Assembly: GCF_000208925.1 (NCBI RefSeq)
Contig: NW_001914863.1
Location: forward strand, 66,786-130,785
Origin: Entamoeba histolytica HM-1:IMSS
Taxonomy: Eukaryota; Evosea; Mastigamoebida; Endamoebidae
Reading direction: 5' to 3'
DNA length: 64,000 bases
A program made the position numbers and the translations under genes. The notes below the pieces were generated by a model. That model was given only the letters and a program-made list of their open reading frames with translations, was not told the DNA's origin and did not search any database. Position 1 is the stretch's first letter, and each line of letters opens with the position of its first letter. This document shows positions 39,742 to 51,437 of the stretch, in pieces.

Positions 39742-42389
39742 TTTTTTTAACTAGTTTTGTCTTTTCATTTTATTTTGTTAACTTTTTATTATTCATGTCT
39801 CTATCTCTATTACATCACCAAAAACAAACTCTAAATGATGGAAATGATTCATGATCCATAGAAAATGCTTCAAATTGATCATTCAAATTTGAGATCATCA
39901 CTTTTTACTTTTCCAGTTTTATTTTTTAAGTTCTGTATTTCTTTTGAAGTTTCTTTTTTTTTCTTTTCTACCGTCTTTATTTTTAGTTTATTTGTGTTAT
40001 ATAACACGTTTTTTTATATCAAATCATAATTCTATAAATTTCTCATTGATTAGACTTTGAGTTGAGTCTGTTTATTCTTTCCACAGACTTTTTGTTTGTT
40101 AGTTGTTTTGTAGCTATTAAAATTCATTACAACACCATTTGGTAGTTTCTTGGTTCTATTGGTTTGTTCTCATGGTAAAATATTGTTAATTATTTGAGTG
40201 TTGTTATGAATTATATTTTGTTAAAACTTAATTTCAATTTATATTTCTTGTTGATTAAGATATTGTACTCTTTTGAATGATTTATCTGTTTATTCTGTAA
40301 TCATTGCATGCTTGTTCTTCACTATTCTATTACATGAAAATAAAACAAGAATTACTATATGGATGTACTTATTCTATGAAGATCGATAATTGCCAATTTA
40401 TAAAGAAGAGTAATTATTATTTAGTCACAAAATAACAAGTTCATGTTTTGAATGAACCTATTTAGTCTATTCGATGGTATTGAAGCCATTTTAAACATAA
40501 TTATTTGAATATTTGATTTTGAGAAAATAGAATTTGACATGTTGGTTATAGACTCTGATACGAAGTTTTAATGAAAATTGATGGTTTAATAACAATTAAA
40601 ATTAGTGTTTTGTGTTTAAATAAACATTGGTTTTAATACAGCTTCATACCGTTTTTTTAAGACTTTATATGTCATATTCATTTTATAACTACAACACAAA
40701 TACACATAATTTATCATTTCAAGTGGTAATGTGATTATTGTTTATGTTATATGAGAGCTGTTATACTTGTTTTGTTATTACTGAATGATTAGAGATAGTA
40801 TTGCAATATAAATGAGGATATTATAATTGTTTTTAATATTGATACAACCAGACTAAATTCCTCATATTAAATTGGTGTTATTTTATGAAATTGAAATACT
40901 TTTGTTATTGTATAACTCATCATATTTTCAGTAAATACAAATCAACAAATAATGTGTACATTGGTTATTCCAAATGTTGAAAGTTCATCATTCTAATTTT
41001 TATAATACATTTATAGAATGACTAACAACAAGTGTTTTATTCTGATGTTTTGTCAAGTAACCTTTACAAAAGAAAACAAGTATTTTAATAAGAAGTAATT
41101 TAATGAAAGATGAAGTGAGTTAATTCGTTATTAATTGAGATTTAGATGATTATGATACATTCCTGAGTAAAACGAACTTTATTTGATTCAAACACTAAAA
41201 CAAATAAGTTTCATACATAAGTAAAGTTGAAAGACAAGACATGTTATATTATTTTCATAACACATACTCTATGAAATTTAAACAAAGTAAATAATCTATT
41301 CATTGTATTTTTAAATAAAGTAGAATATTTGAATGGGATAATTTGATATATTCTTCAAGAGACAGCAATGAAAATAAAAAGGCATCAAACACATCCATCT
41401 GGCTGTCTACATCATTGTCTTGAGATTCAAGAATTCAACTATATGTTTTTCATATCTGTATTCAATAATAAATACAAATATTTTATTTGCAAAACAATTG
41501 TTTAATACAGAAGTATTTTCATTTCAATTATCTTTATCTTAATCAAAAATAACAAATTTATTTATTTTTTGCTCATTCATTAACTTATGTTTGTTTTTGT
41601 ATATTTTTAAGATTGAGTAATGACTAGATGGATTGATATAAACTGACTGTTTAGAAGTTGTTTTTCAATAAAAAGTATTTCTAGACATACATTTATATAT
41701 AAATATTATAATAAATAGTAATAGTAATTATCTTTCAAACAATGTAGAATTGATTTATATTAAATGAAAAATACCTTTTTGGATTGAAATGTACTGAAAT
41801 GATGAACAATAATAAGACTCAATGTTCAAAATCGTAACTAAACAAATAACAACATACAGCCAGTAATGGTAACATAAAATTGATTAATTTTTGTTTTTAA
41901 GATGTTGATAATAAATAAAATTAAAACACATAACTATAATAGTTTGAGTCTCTTTATTTAGTTGAACAACATTGACAATGAATCAGAAAAATAATATAAA
42001 ACGGTTATTAATTAACATAAAGTTTTATTTGTTGTATTAATTTCCATTTAAAAAATTATTCTCTTTCAATATTTGTTTATTGTATAACAGAATGTCTAAC
42101 TCTTCACATAACACTATTGTTTTAATTTGTTATTTGTTAAATTATGTTTTAATGATTCTTGACTTTCTTTTTTTCTCATTGTATTTTTCTTTTCTTATTT
42201 TTCATTGTTTATGTCTTTTGTATTTCTCGATGTTTTGTTTCAAAAGTTATTATTCATTTGATCAATTGATGAATGTGTTTAATGCGTATTCTTTTATTTC
42301 ATTGCTTTTTATCTTCTATTCTTTCTTTTTGTTAATCTTTCTTTTGTTGAAAAAACAAAAATCAAATTCGTTTGTTATTAATATTCTGT
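39742..42389. other. Large gene-free AT-rich region
   Basis: 2.6 kb with no credible coding frame. It contains 5' sequence of the Pumilio gene and 3' sequence of the giant surface protein. A possible structured stretch at 41357-41411 (AGACAGC ... GCTGTCT) is noted in the findings. A plus-strand hydrophobic frame at 42092-42511 is treated as a T-rich artefact. Confidence 0.5.
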
Positions 42390-45300
42390 TCAATTATTTA
42401 TTTTTTCTTCTTCTTTACTTTCTTCTTTACTCTCTTCAACTTCTTCTCCTTCTGAAAAGACTTTCAAATTTCTCCTTCTTTCTAAGTAAACATACACAGC
42501 ATAAACAATGATAACAACAACAATCACAATCAATGCTATGACAAAAATAACCATAACTCCAATTGTCCATTTAGGAAATTCTGTATTTTTAACATATCCT
42601 GCAAGTCTGTCTTCTGGACATACAATGTCTTTATCTTCAAGATTTGTTAATACTATGCCATGACATGCTACTTTGAATTGATATGAATCTCCTTCTTCTT
42701 TTCTACTTCTGCTATTTGAAATTTTATTTATTTGATATTCTTCTACTTTTATTTCATTTTCTTTTGGTAATCTCATGACTACTAACAATGTTTTACTTCC
42801 TGTTTCTTCATAATAAACATTGATGACACTCTTCTTTATTGTTGTCATTGTCTTTCCTCCAATTTCATCTCCAATATTCAAATTAGCACTGTTATTGTTT
42901 ATTGGTTTGATTGTAATTATTGCATCAGTGAAATCAACATCATCAGTCAGAATATCAATGTATGTATGTTCAATGTCAATCTTTTGTTCTTTAAAATTGG
43001 CTTCTTTATTGATATTCAAATATCCATTTGATGTAACTTCTACATTAACTCCTTCAATTCTACCTATTGTCAATTCTCCAGTGTCAATAACAACACTTGA
43101 ATATGTTCCATTACCTACTATCTCTTCTATATAACTTTTCTCGTTATTATTACTTTTAAGTGTCATTACAACTTCTTTCATTTTATCTCCTTTAATATTC
43201 ATTCTACTTATACTACAATTGCTCATAGTAAGTGTTGATGTTCCTGAAACCTCTACTCGACTAATTTTCACATCTTCTCCTCTAATTTGATCTTCTGATA
43301 TCTTCAATCCTTCATATTTTTCATTTGATGGCAATTTGTATATTACACTTGTTGTTGCTGAAAAATCAATTATACACTTATCTCCTGAACATGGACATGT
43401 TTTTCTTTCCCATTCTACTTCCGTAGTTATATTTTCTTTGTTTTCTATATTTGAACACGCTAGTTCTTGAACATTTGCTTCAACTCCTTTTGGACATGCA
43501 GATAAGATATATCGTTGTGAATCAAGAACTACTCCACTTGAACCTATTAATGTGATTCGTTCAATGTCATTGTTTCGTATTAAATTAAAGCATTTATCTC
43601 CTTTATTCTCTCCAACTATGTTCACAGTAATATTTTCAATATTCACATCTCCTCCATTTTCTATAACAATAATATCTTCATCACTCCTATTTCCTTCTAT
43701 TTCTATTATTGCATTTTTGATATTAATGTTATTAACATATCCATCTTCTTTAATTCCTCCTTTCATTATTATTTTCCCTTTTTCTCCAATTTTTATTATT
43801 CCTCCTGTTATGAAAATACCTCTTTCTTTCACTTCTTCATTTCCTTCTACTTCAACCAATGGCTTATTACTTTCACTAAATGTAATCTTGTTATTAACCT
43901 CTATTTGTCCTCCTGTAACTTCAATTCTTCTTGTAAAGCTGTTATCTGTTTCTAATGATAATGTTCCTTTACTCATTGTAATAGAATCAACATTTAACGT
44001 CACTCCTGTGATTCTCATTCTTTTGTCTTCTCCATCTGTTATTTCATAAATGTTTATTGGGAATTTTGATTCAATTATAGTCTCATTGATATTCATGCTA
44101 TAAACACTTGAAACAGATTGCATTACAATACGTTCTCCATAGTTAGTTATTTTTTCTATCAACGAATTACTTACAGGATCATTGAATGTACATTCATTCT
44201 CATTCTCACAATCAAATATACATTCTTGTTTACTTATAAGTGAATATGTGCAATAACATCCAGTAGGAAGTTTATTTTCTTGTTTATATGAGCATCTAAT
44301 AGGTGGACAATTATATGTTGTGGTATCTGTTTTACATTCTTGAAGAACAATTCCTCCACATTCTATCAACTTCACTTTCTCATTAGAATTGGTGATACTT
44401 CTAATCTTAAATGATATTTCTCCATTGTTAATTTGATCTTGTTGATGTGAAATAAGTGAAGTACATGTTTCACTTGGTTCATGATTTGATTCATAATTGA
44501 ATTGTGAGATACTTGCTATGTTATTTGGTGATGATAACTCAAATGTTCCTGATTTGTATGTAACTTTGTCAATATCAAATGAATTGTCTGATTTGATTAT
44601 TGACCCTTCTAGAATAAGTTCATTAAAGACATTAATTCCTAATAACTTGATATTTCCTGCTTTCCCTTTCAAATGGAATTGTGTGTTATAAATTCCATCT
44701 AAATGTACTTCCATTTTTCCATTACTCTTATCAAGTACATTAATGTATGTTTCTTTCTGTGAATCTTTAACACGGATGTTCGATTCTGTTATTACCAAAT
44801 TAACAACATTATCAATTGATGTTGTTTCAATATAGATTGTACATTCATTAGAACATGTGACAGTATTGTTTTTCGAGTCACTACGAATGTAATAACTTCC
44901 TCCTTTGATATTAATATTTGCATCTCCTTTTGAAATTTCAATAATATCATATCCATTAGTAGCTTCACTATTATCTTCAAATGTTAATTCACCATCTTTA
45001 CTTATTGAATATATGTATTGTTGTTTCCATTTTTTACCTGTTTGATGTTGACAATTAGTAGTATCAGTACATGTGTATGGAAGTGGACATGTATAATAAC
45101 TTGATTCTGCAATATATACATACATTGTGTCTTGACATGCAAAATATACATTACTTGGTAGTTTTGTATTGCCATTTGTTGAATGATTTAATTGGATTAA
45201 TGGAACATTTGTAGTGATACTATTAGTAGTTGTTATATCCATTGTTGTGAATGTGAGTATATCAGAAATAATAAGTGGAAGAGTAGATGGACTAATAGAC

Positions 45301-48300
45301 TTAAATTGAATAGAACTTGTTGTTAATTTATCTTTTGTTATAATTCTTGAACTTATGTCATCAAGAATAAGAGATGAAATAACAACATCATTCTCTATGC
45401 TAATCTTACTATTTTCTTTAATTTCAATCTTAATATTTGATTTACTTTTATCAGTATTAATAGTTCCTACATAAACATCTTTAGATCCTATTATAATATT
45501 ATTTGATGTCTCACTTGTAATTATTTCATCAATTTGAAAATCACTATGAATTTCTATGTTTTTCTTCATTACCATTCTATTTAATTGTGTACTTCCTGTG
45601 AAACTAATTGAACAGTCATTTGACATTTTAACTTCTTTATATACTCCATCAAATCCTTGAACATTAATTTTATCATCAGAACTAGTTGTTAAAACGAGAG
45701 GAAGATTATTATTAGGACATAATGATGGAAGTGTGTATGTTTGTGAATCTGAAACATCAATACTTGTTGATTTAGTAATTTCACATTGTTCAATTTTTGG
45801 AATTAATAAACCACTACATCCTTTATAAAATATATTAGTTTCTTGAGTTGCTCCTTCAATTTCAACATTACTCAATGTTCCAATTACATTTCTTAAATTA
45901 CAAACGTAAACACATGCTGTTGGTATATTTGAAATGGTTATGCCAGTAAATGAACTATGAACATTGAATATACTGTTATTTACGTTTTGATATGTTTTAG
46001 AATCTTGTACATTCAATTTGTTAATTGAGATAGAAGTAACAGTTGATGTACATTCAAATTTAGTTTTCATAATAGTCATTTCATTAACAGAAATACTTCC
46101 ATAAATTGTAATTGTTCTTATTGTATTAGTGTCTGTATTTTTAAAGATAATTAAACCATCCTTAGCATTAATTGATGTAAGAGTTATGTCTTGTTTAGTG
46201 TTAATCGTGAATGTACCTTTTTCAACATTAATTGATGGTGTTGAAACATCACTAGATTGAGTAATTGTACCAATAACATTTCCATCTTCTATTGTTAAAT
46301 CTAGTGGAATTTTAGTAATTGTGAATAGACCATTCAATGTTAAATCATTCAATCCAGTTGGAAGAGTGATTGAAACAGAAGTACTTAACGAATTTATTAT
46401 TTTTAATTTTTGTGCATGAACTTTTGTAAGATCAATTGATGTTGTTTTTGTTTTGTCATTAATATAAATTATTCCAGAACATGGAATATCACTAGTTGTA
46501 CATGGATTTAATTCCAATTTATTGTCTGAATATGTCGTTTCAAAAGTGATTGGTTGACAAACATAATCATTTCCTTTTTCTTTTTTGCTGAAAATAACAG
46601 TATCATTACATTTACTTATACAGTCTGTTGGAATATTAGTTATTTTAGAATGTGATTTAACAACAATGTTTTTAGTAGTATCAACAGTAAATGTATTAGA
46701 ATTATCAAGGTTAAATATAACTTCACTGTTTAATGAAGTTGTTAATTTTGGACTGCATTCTTTAATATCTATATTAACATTATTAACTGATGCACTGACA
46801 CTTGTTGTTGTTGATTTGATTGTTACATGTGAGCTAGTTGCAACTATAACATTATTAAATCCTGATACTATAGATTGTGAATAAACAGTAACAGTCTCTG
46901 TTTTTCCATGCCCATTAATAGTTATTTCAGTTGTACTATCACCAAATACAGATATTGAATGATCAGAAGTTGATTCAATTGAAATTACACCACTTAATCC
47001 TGAAATATACGTATCTACTCCAATATCAAATTTCTTCATTCCAGATGCAATAACACTTGGTGATTTGATTTGAATTAATGTTTTTCCATCAGTACATTTA
47101 TGAGACTCTGGATTAAGATATGATGTTTGTTTGTTTAATTCAATATTTTTATCAGTAATTGTATAACATTTATATGTTGGTTGTTTGTTATTATCAGTAC
47201 TTTGAGTAAGATATGAATTAACAGGAATAACTTTACTATCTGTAAATGTGCACTCTTTATTATAATTTAAGAAATGTTCAGGAATTGTGTTTTTATTACT
47301 ATTGTTGTTATCAGTGGCTGTTACTTTAAATGATTTAAATATAAATTCATTTCCACTTACAAATGAAAGTGTGTTTGTTGTAAAATCAACATTATTGCAA
47401 TTAATCTTACCTGTTCCAAATGTTGTTGATTCTGTAATAGTGATACTATTTCCAGTAACTGTTAGATTGCCACTTGTAGTAAGTGTTTTTGCTTTAATAT
47501 CTCCTGAAATAGTCATTGAATTTAAAATAAGTGGTGTATCTGTGTCAATTCCATTACAATTACCATATACTGTAAGTGTTTTATCTTTATTATTATCGTC
47601 TTTTGCTTTATTTACAATTTTAACTTTATCAACATTAAGAATAAGATTTTTTGTTTGTCCAGTAAGATGAATAGTAGATCCTCCATTATAAGTTGATTTA
47701 ATAGTATAATTAATTGATTCAGATGTTACACTAGAGTCCGTATTTAATTCAATATAACAATCAGATGTTTTACATTCTATCAACTCATGTTCATATTTAA
47801 GTGTTAATTTAGTTGATTCTGTGTTTGATTTAGTACTAATAATCTTTGTTGGTAACTTTTTAGAATTGCATTCATCTTCTTTATCTGTACATACAGAATA
47901 ATAGTCATGATATAATAAACATGTTATTTTACTTTCTTCATCACTCAATTTTGAAGTAAATAACATTTTTCCATCACATGAAAGTATTTGTTGTTGATTA
48001 TTACCAGTAAATGTGATATGATTATTTAATCCATCAAGTAATAATGCTGGAATATCTTGACTTAAAGATGATTCGAGTTTAGAAACAGTTAGTTTAAGAG
48101 AGTATTTATTTCCATTATTAATTATAGAAAGTAAAGTTGATTTTACTTTCATAGTTTCAATAGTAATTTCAACTTGTTTTTCATTTGTATTTTCATTTGT
48201 ATTTTCATTTGTAACAGTAATTAATCTATCTTTATTTCCATATTCAAACTCTTTCAATGTTAATTCAAAACAAGTACTAATATTATTGTTTACTGAATAT

Positions 48301-50315
48301 GCTTTGAATGAACTAGTTGTTATTAATGGTAAATTAGATGTAAGTTTATTTACACTTCCTCCAATATAAATTGACTCTAATTTATCTACACCTGTCAATG
48401 AAATTGTATTTGAATTATCTTGACTATTTGATATTTTAGTAACATCTTTAATATTATCTTGAATATTTGATATTTTAGTAACATCTTTAATACTAACAGT
48501 GTTTGAAGTTGAATCAACTATTAACTTTTCTTTTAAGTCATTTCTCCCTTTTAAAGTGACTGTGTTTATTGTTGATGATACAACATAAACACATTCTGCA
48601 CGAGTATTGTCAGTAGTAGAAATTGGATTGACATCATCTTTATTAAGTGAACATGGACATTCTACAGCAGTGAATTGTTTATCAAACGAATTATCATCAT
48701 TTTTATCAATTGAACACAAGACTGTTTTATTCATTGCTGTTTGTCCTGTTTTCATCACTCTAACAACTTGTCCTTTCTCTGTAGAAAGCACTGCCTCTGT
48801 GAGTGATGTTGTTCTTTGTTCATTACCAATTGTAATTGAATTAAGAGAGTCACTGGCAATAAAATCACAATAATTAAGTTCTGTATTTTCACAACTTCCA
48901 GTAATATCTGTAATGGTGATTTTACTATTCTTTTGTAATATAATATAACGAGAAGATGAAACTGAAACACTAGGAAATGAAATAGTTGAAGAAGTTGCAG
49001 TAAATGTCTTTTTATTATCCAAAGTTGCTTTGAGTTTATTACTAGTACGAGACGCACTTGTTTTCACTTTATTTTTATTTTCAACTTCATATGTTACTGT
49101 CTCCGTTACTGTCAGTTTCATATCAGTTGGATTTAAATCTCCGATTTTCATTGTTTTTAATTTCAATTCTGGACTTTCTTTTGCTTCTTTTAATTCATTT
49201 CCATCTTCTGTTTGACCTGTTATTGCAATATTGCTACTAGATTCTGTTAATGATTTAAATGACAAAGATTCTCCAAGTGTATATTTTTGTCCCATTGTTA
49301 AAGTAAGTGTATAGTCTGTGAGATCAGTAAAACCTTGACAATCAGACTCCTTAAAATTTAACTTTTTTATTGTTTGTTCATTATCTTTTAATGTGCAAGT
49401 ACAAGTTGTATCCTTTCCAATTCTATAGTATGTACCACATTTATTTGATGAAACTCCTGTTTCTCCTTTAGTATCAACATTGTCATTTGATTGTGTTGTA
49501 TAGACACATACTGAATTTGAACCACATGTACCAGAAACTCCAGTGACTTTAATAAATGAAACTGTAACAGAACTATCCATTTCTACTGTCATACTTTTTT
49601 GTGAATCTGATTTTTGTTTTCGTAAACCAGCCTTAATAACAGCATCTTCTTGTTTTGTATCTTCTTTAACAGTTACAACAACATCTTTTTGTTGTTTTAA
49701 TTTAATTGAACTAATATTTTTTTGTAAAGTTACTGTGCAATTTTTTGTGGGTTGAACAGTTTTCCAATTCTGATTAATTGTAAGCATAGAACTAAAACAA
49801 TCATCAACAAGAGTCATTTCAGAATAAACAGTAATAGAGTCACAATCAATTTCTGAATATTTGTTATGTGTTCTTGTACAATCACATTTCTCTGTCTCAG
49901 AATGTCCCTTTTGATACGCTCTGTAATAATCACACTTGTGATTTGAGAGATCTGAAGGAATACTATTTGCATGTTTAGCATAATAAAGAATTCCATTATT
50001 TGTTTCTGTTGACTCAACTTTTTCAACTTTTATTTCAGTTTCAATAATCAGTGGACAACTTTTTGATAATTTAAGTGTTTTAATTGTTCTTGTTCCTGTT
50101 AATGTAAGTTTTGTACATGAGCCAATAGTAAAACTATCAATCTGGTTATTTTCTTTGTTTTCTCCAAGATTAACTTTAATTTCACCAGTTGTTAATGTAG
50201 TATCAAATGAAACATCTGTACAATCTCCTTTAACTTCATAATCATTTGAGTCTATTGAACATTCTTCAGACATGCAAGAACAAATAAAAAGGATAAGTAT
50301 ATTAATAATAATCAT
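42390..50315 (-). CDS. Giant type I surface protein, 2641 aa, beta-solenoid-like repeats
   Basis: The frame is intact from ATG 50315. A signal peptide (MIIINILILFICSCMS) is followed by about 2550 extracellular residues, then one membrane helix (about 2583-2610) and a short tail (about 31 aa) with an E/K-rich stretch. The ectodomain is serine/threonine/asparagine-rich and built of irregular short strands (patterns like TLKLSKSC, SIKDVTKI, ITISNIPT), which suggests stacked beta-solenoid coils; disulfide-rich units (CGTYYRIGKDTTCTC, CYCTYSLISKQEC) occur at intervals. It is rich in N-glycosylation sequons. No family is recognised. A 39-bp duplication at 48417-48490 and a 12-bp repeat at 48180-48213 show internal repeat expansion. 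Likely a surface adhesin or glycocalyx protein; this is an inference from architecture only. Confidence 0.85.
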   Translation of the reverse strand: MIIINILILFICSCMSEECSIDSNDYEVKGDCTDVSFDTTLTTGEIKVNLGENKENNQIDSFTIGSCTKLTLTGTRTIKTLKLSKSCPLIIETEIKVEKVESTETNNGILYYAKHANSIPSDLSNHKCDYYRAYQKGHSETEKCDCTRTHNKYSEIDCDSITVYSEMTLVDDCFSSMLTINQNWKTVQPTKNCTVTLQKNISSIKLKQQKDVVVTVKEDTKQEDAVIKAGLRKQKSDSQKSMTVEMDSSVTVSFIKVTGVSGTCGSNSVCVYTTQSNDNVDTKGETGVSSNKCGTYYRIGKDTTCTCTLKDNEQTIKKLNFKESDCQGFTDLTDYTLTLTMGQKYTLGESLSFKSLTESSSNIAITGQTEDGNELKEAKESPELKLKTMKIGDLNPTDMKLTVTETVTYEVENKNKVKTSASRTSNKLKATLDNKKTFTATSSTISFPSVSVSSSRYIILQKNSKITITDITGSCENTELNYCDFIASDSLNSITIGNEQRTTSLTEAVLSTEKGQVVRVMKTGQTAMNKTVLCSIDKNDDNSFDKQFTAVECPCSLNKDDVNPISTTDNTRAECVYVVSSTINTVTLKGRNDLKEKLIVDSTSNTVSIKDVTKISNIQDNIKDVTKISNSQDNSNTISLTGVDKLESIYIGGSVNKLTSNLPLITTSSFKAYSVNNNISTCFELTLKEFEYGNKDRLITVTNENTNENTNEKQVEITIETMKVKSTLLSIINNGNKYSLKLTVSKLESSLSQDIPALLLDGLNNHITFTGNNQQQILSCDGKMLFTSKLSDEESKITCLLYHDYYSVCTDKEDECNSKKLPTKIISTKSNTESTKLTLKYEHELIECKTSDCYIELNTDSSVTSESINYTIKSTYNGGSTIHLTGQTKNLILNVDKVKIVNKAKDDNNKDKTLTVYGNCNGIDTDTPLILNSMTISGDIKAKTLTTSGNLTVTGNSITITESTTFGTGKINCNNVDFTTNTLSFVSGNEFIFKSFKVTATDNNNSNKNTIPEHFLNYNKECTFTDSKVIPVNSYLTQSTDNNKQPTYKCYTITDKNIELNKQTSYLNPESHKCTDGKTLIQIKSPSVIASGMKKFDIGVDTYISGLSGVISIESTSDHSISVFGDSTTEITINGHGKTETVTVYSQSIVSGFNNVIVATSSHVTIKSTTTSVSASVNNVNIDIKECSPKLTTSLNSEVIFNLDNSNTFTVDTTKNIVVKSHSKITNIPTDCISKCNDTVIFSKKEKGNDYVCQPITFETTYSDNKLELNPCTTSDIPCSGIIYINDKTKTTSIDLTKVHAQKLKIINSLSTSVSITLPTGLNDLTLNGLFTITKIPLDLTIEDGNVIGTITQSSDVSTPSINVEKGTFTINTKQDITLTSINAKDGLIIFKNTDTNTIRTITIYGSISVNEMTIMKTKFECTSTVTSISINKLNVQDSKTYQNVNNSIFNVHSSFTGITISNIPTACVYVCNLRNVIGTLSNVEIEGATQETNIFYKGCSGLLIPKIEQCEITKSTSIDVSDSQTYTLPSLCPNNNLPLVLTTSSDDKINVQGFDGVYKEVKMSNDCSISFTGSTQLNRMVMKKNIEIHSDFQIDEIITSETSNNIIIGSKDVYVGTINTDKSKSNIKIEIKENSKISIENDVVISSLILDDISSRIITKDKLTTSSIQFKSISPSTLPLIISDILTFTTMDITTTNSITTNVPLIQLNHSTNGNTKLPSNVYFACQDTMYVYIAESSYYTCPLPYTCTDTTNCQHQTGKKWKQQYIYSISKDGELTFEDNSEATNGYDIIEISKGDANINIKGGSYYIRSDSKNNTVTCSNECTIYIETTSIDNVVNLVITESNIRVKDSQKETYINVLDKSNGKMEVHLDGIYNTQFHLKGKAGNIKLLGINVFNELILEGSIIKSDNSFDIDKVTYKSGTFELSSPNNIASISQFNYESNHEPSETCTSLISHQQDQINNGEISFKIRSITNSNEKVKLIECGGIVLQECKTDTTTYNCPPIRCSYKQENKLPTGCYCTYSLISKQECIFDCENENECTFNDPVSNSLIEKITNYGERIVMQSVSSVYSMNINETIIESKFPINIYEITDGEDKRMRITGVTLNVDSITMSKGTLSLETDNSFTRRIEVTGGQIEVNNKITFSESNKPLVEVEGNEEVKERGIFITGGIIKIGEKGKIIMKGGIKEDGYVNNINIKNAIIEIEGNRSDEDIIVIENGGDVNIENITVNIVGENKGDKCFNLIRNNDIERITLIGSSGVVLDSQRYILSACPKGVEANVQELACSNIENKENITTEVEWERKTCPCSGDKCIIDFSATTSVIYKLPSNEKYEGLKISEDQIRGEDVKISRVEVSGTSTLTMSNCSISRMNIKGDKMKEVVMTLKSNNNEKSYIEEIVGNGTYSSVVIDTGELTIGRIEGVNVEVTSNGYLNINKEANFKEQKIDIEHTYIDILTDDVDFTDAIITIKPINNNSANLNIGDEIGGKTMTTIKKSVINVYYEETGSKTLLVVMRLPKENEIKVEEYQINKISNSRSRKEEGDSYQFKVACHGIVLTNLEDKDIVCPEDRLAGYVKNTEFPKWTIGVMVIFVIALIVIVVVIIVYAVYVYLERRRNLKVFSEGEEVEESKEESKEEEKINN
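48180..48213. repeat. 12-bp tandem repeat in the giant surface protein gene
   Basis: Nearly three copies of a TTCATTTGTATT unit (12 bp, in frame) encode the NENTNENTNE segment. A frame-preserving microsatellite. Confidence 0.8.
48417..48490. repeat. 39-bp tandem duplication inside the giant surface protein gene
   Basis: Two copies begin at 48421 and 48460, 39 bp apart and nearly identical. They encode KDVTKISN-xQDN units (13 residues) in the giant protein. The frame is kept. Such repeats can vary in number between strains. Confidence 0.85.
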
Positions 50316-51437
50316 ATAATATTAACTATGTATAAGATTAACTTTTTAGTTATTATATAGAAGTTTAAGAATAAATATACCAACAAAAAATGTTTAAAAA
50401 TATATAATCTTTTTGACTCTTAGTTTCTCTTTTCTCTTCATTTTTCCTATTTTTATCTATTACTTCCTTAGATTCTTTCAAAGTTTTTTTAAATCTTTTT
50501 TCGTTTCATTATTCGTTTCTAAAAAATAGAATCAAAATATGTTTTAATCTCACTTTATATTTTAAAAATATATACTTGTCGCTATATTTAATTATTTATA
50601 CCTTATTTATTTTCTTGTTTTGAGTCAAATTAAGATTATTCCTTTTTATAAATTTATTTATGAGTTAGATAATATTTTTCTTTGATTTCAAAATATAATA
50701 ATAGATTTGTAAACAATCATTCATTATTTAAATGTCTTAGAATAACGAAGTATCAAAAATTGATAATATAAAATATGAATATACAACAAATAGTATTAAA
50801 CTAATAGAGAGTGTAAATCGAATAAATTGAAGTAAAACACTATTCAAAATAAATACAAAGAAAATCAAATGAAAAAATAACAGATAAATATAGTATGAAT
50901 GCTAATTATAAATAAAATGATAATATTATATAAAATTAACATGAAGTATTAATGATTATTGCCAATAAATACCTTGTCAATTTAAAATATATAACAAAAA
51001 TATATAATTCATTATTAATAATGGTATTTATAGAAAAAAAGAAGGTATATATTTATATATGAAATAATTTACAATTACAAATAACATTAAAGACAATAAC
51101 AATGATGATTTCATTAAATAATCTAATTGGGACCTTCTTTTATCAATTCATTTATTTTGAATAAATAAGCAATAAAGAGAGTAAAATATAATGATAACTA
51201 ATTTATTATTAAAATATTAATAATATAATACAATTATATTAAAATAAATAAAATCAATTAATATCAAAAGAGATGTCATAAACTAGAGTTGTTTAAATAA
51301 AAGTTTAATGACATCAAAAGAATCTTCCTGTAAAAATACACTTAATACAATACAAAAAATAATAAGAAATTAAAAATTAAAAAAATTAAAAATTAAATAA
51401 AACTGAAAAAAAAAACTTAAAGAACTTAATATAAAGA
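50316..51437. other. Divergent promoter region of the two large surface-protein genes
   Basis: 1.1 kb of AT-rich DNA between two start codons that face away from each other. Near the plus-strand gene a GAACTTAATATAAAG sequence precedes the ATG and resembles the GAAC box. No gene is visible. Confidence 0.5.

Noticed and set aside
42092..42511. Hydrophobic plus-strand frame beyond the 3' end of the giant gene
   Set aside because: Dominated by F, L, S and I from T-rich DNA, overlaps the coding strand of the giant gene, and has no family features.
42820..49755. Plus-strand frames opposite the giant surface-protein gene
   Set aside because: S/T-rich coding strands produce long complementary open frames by composition alone.
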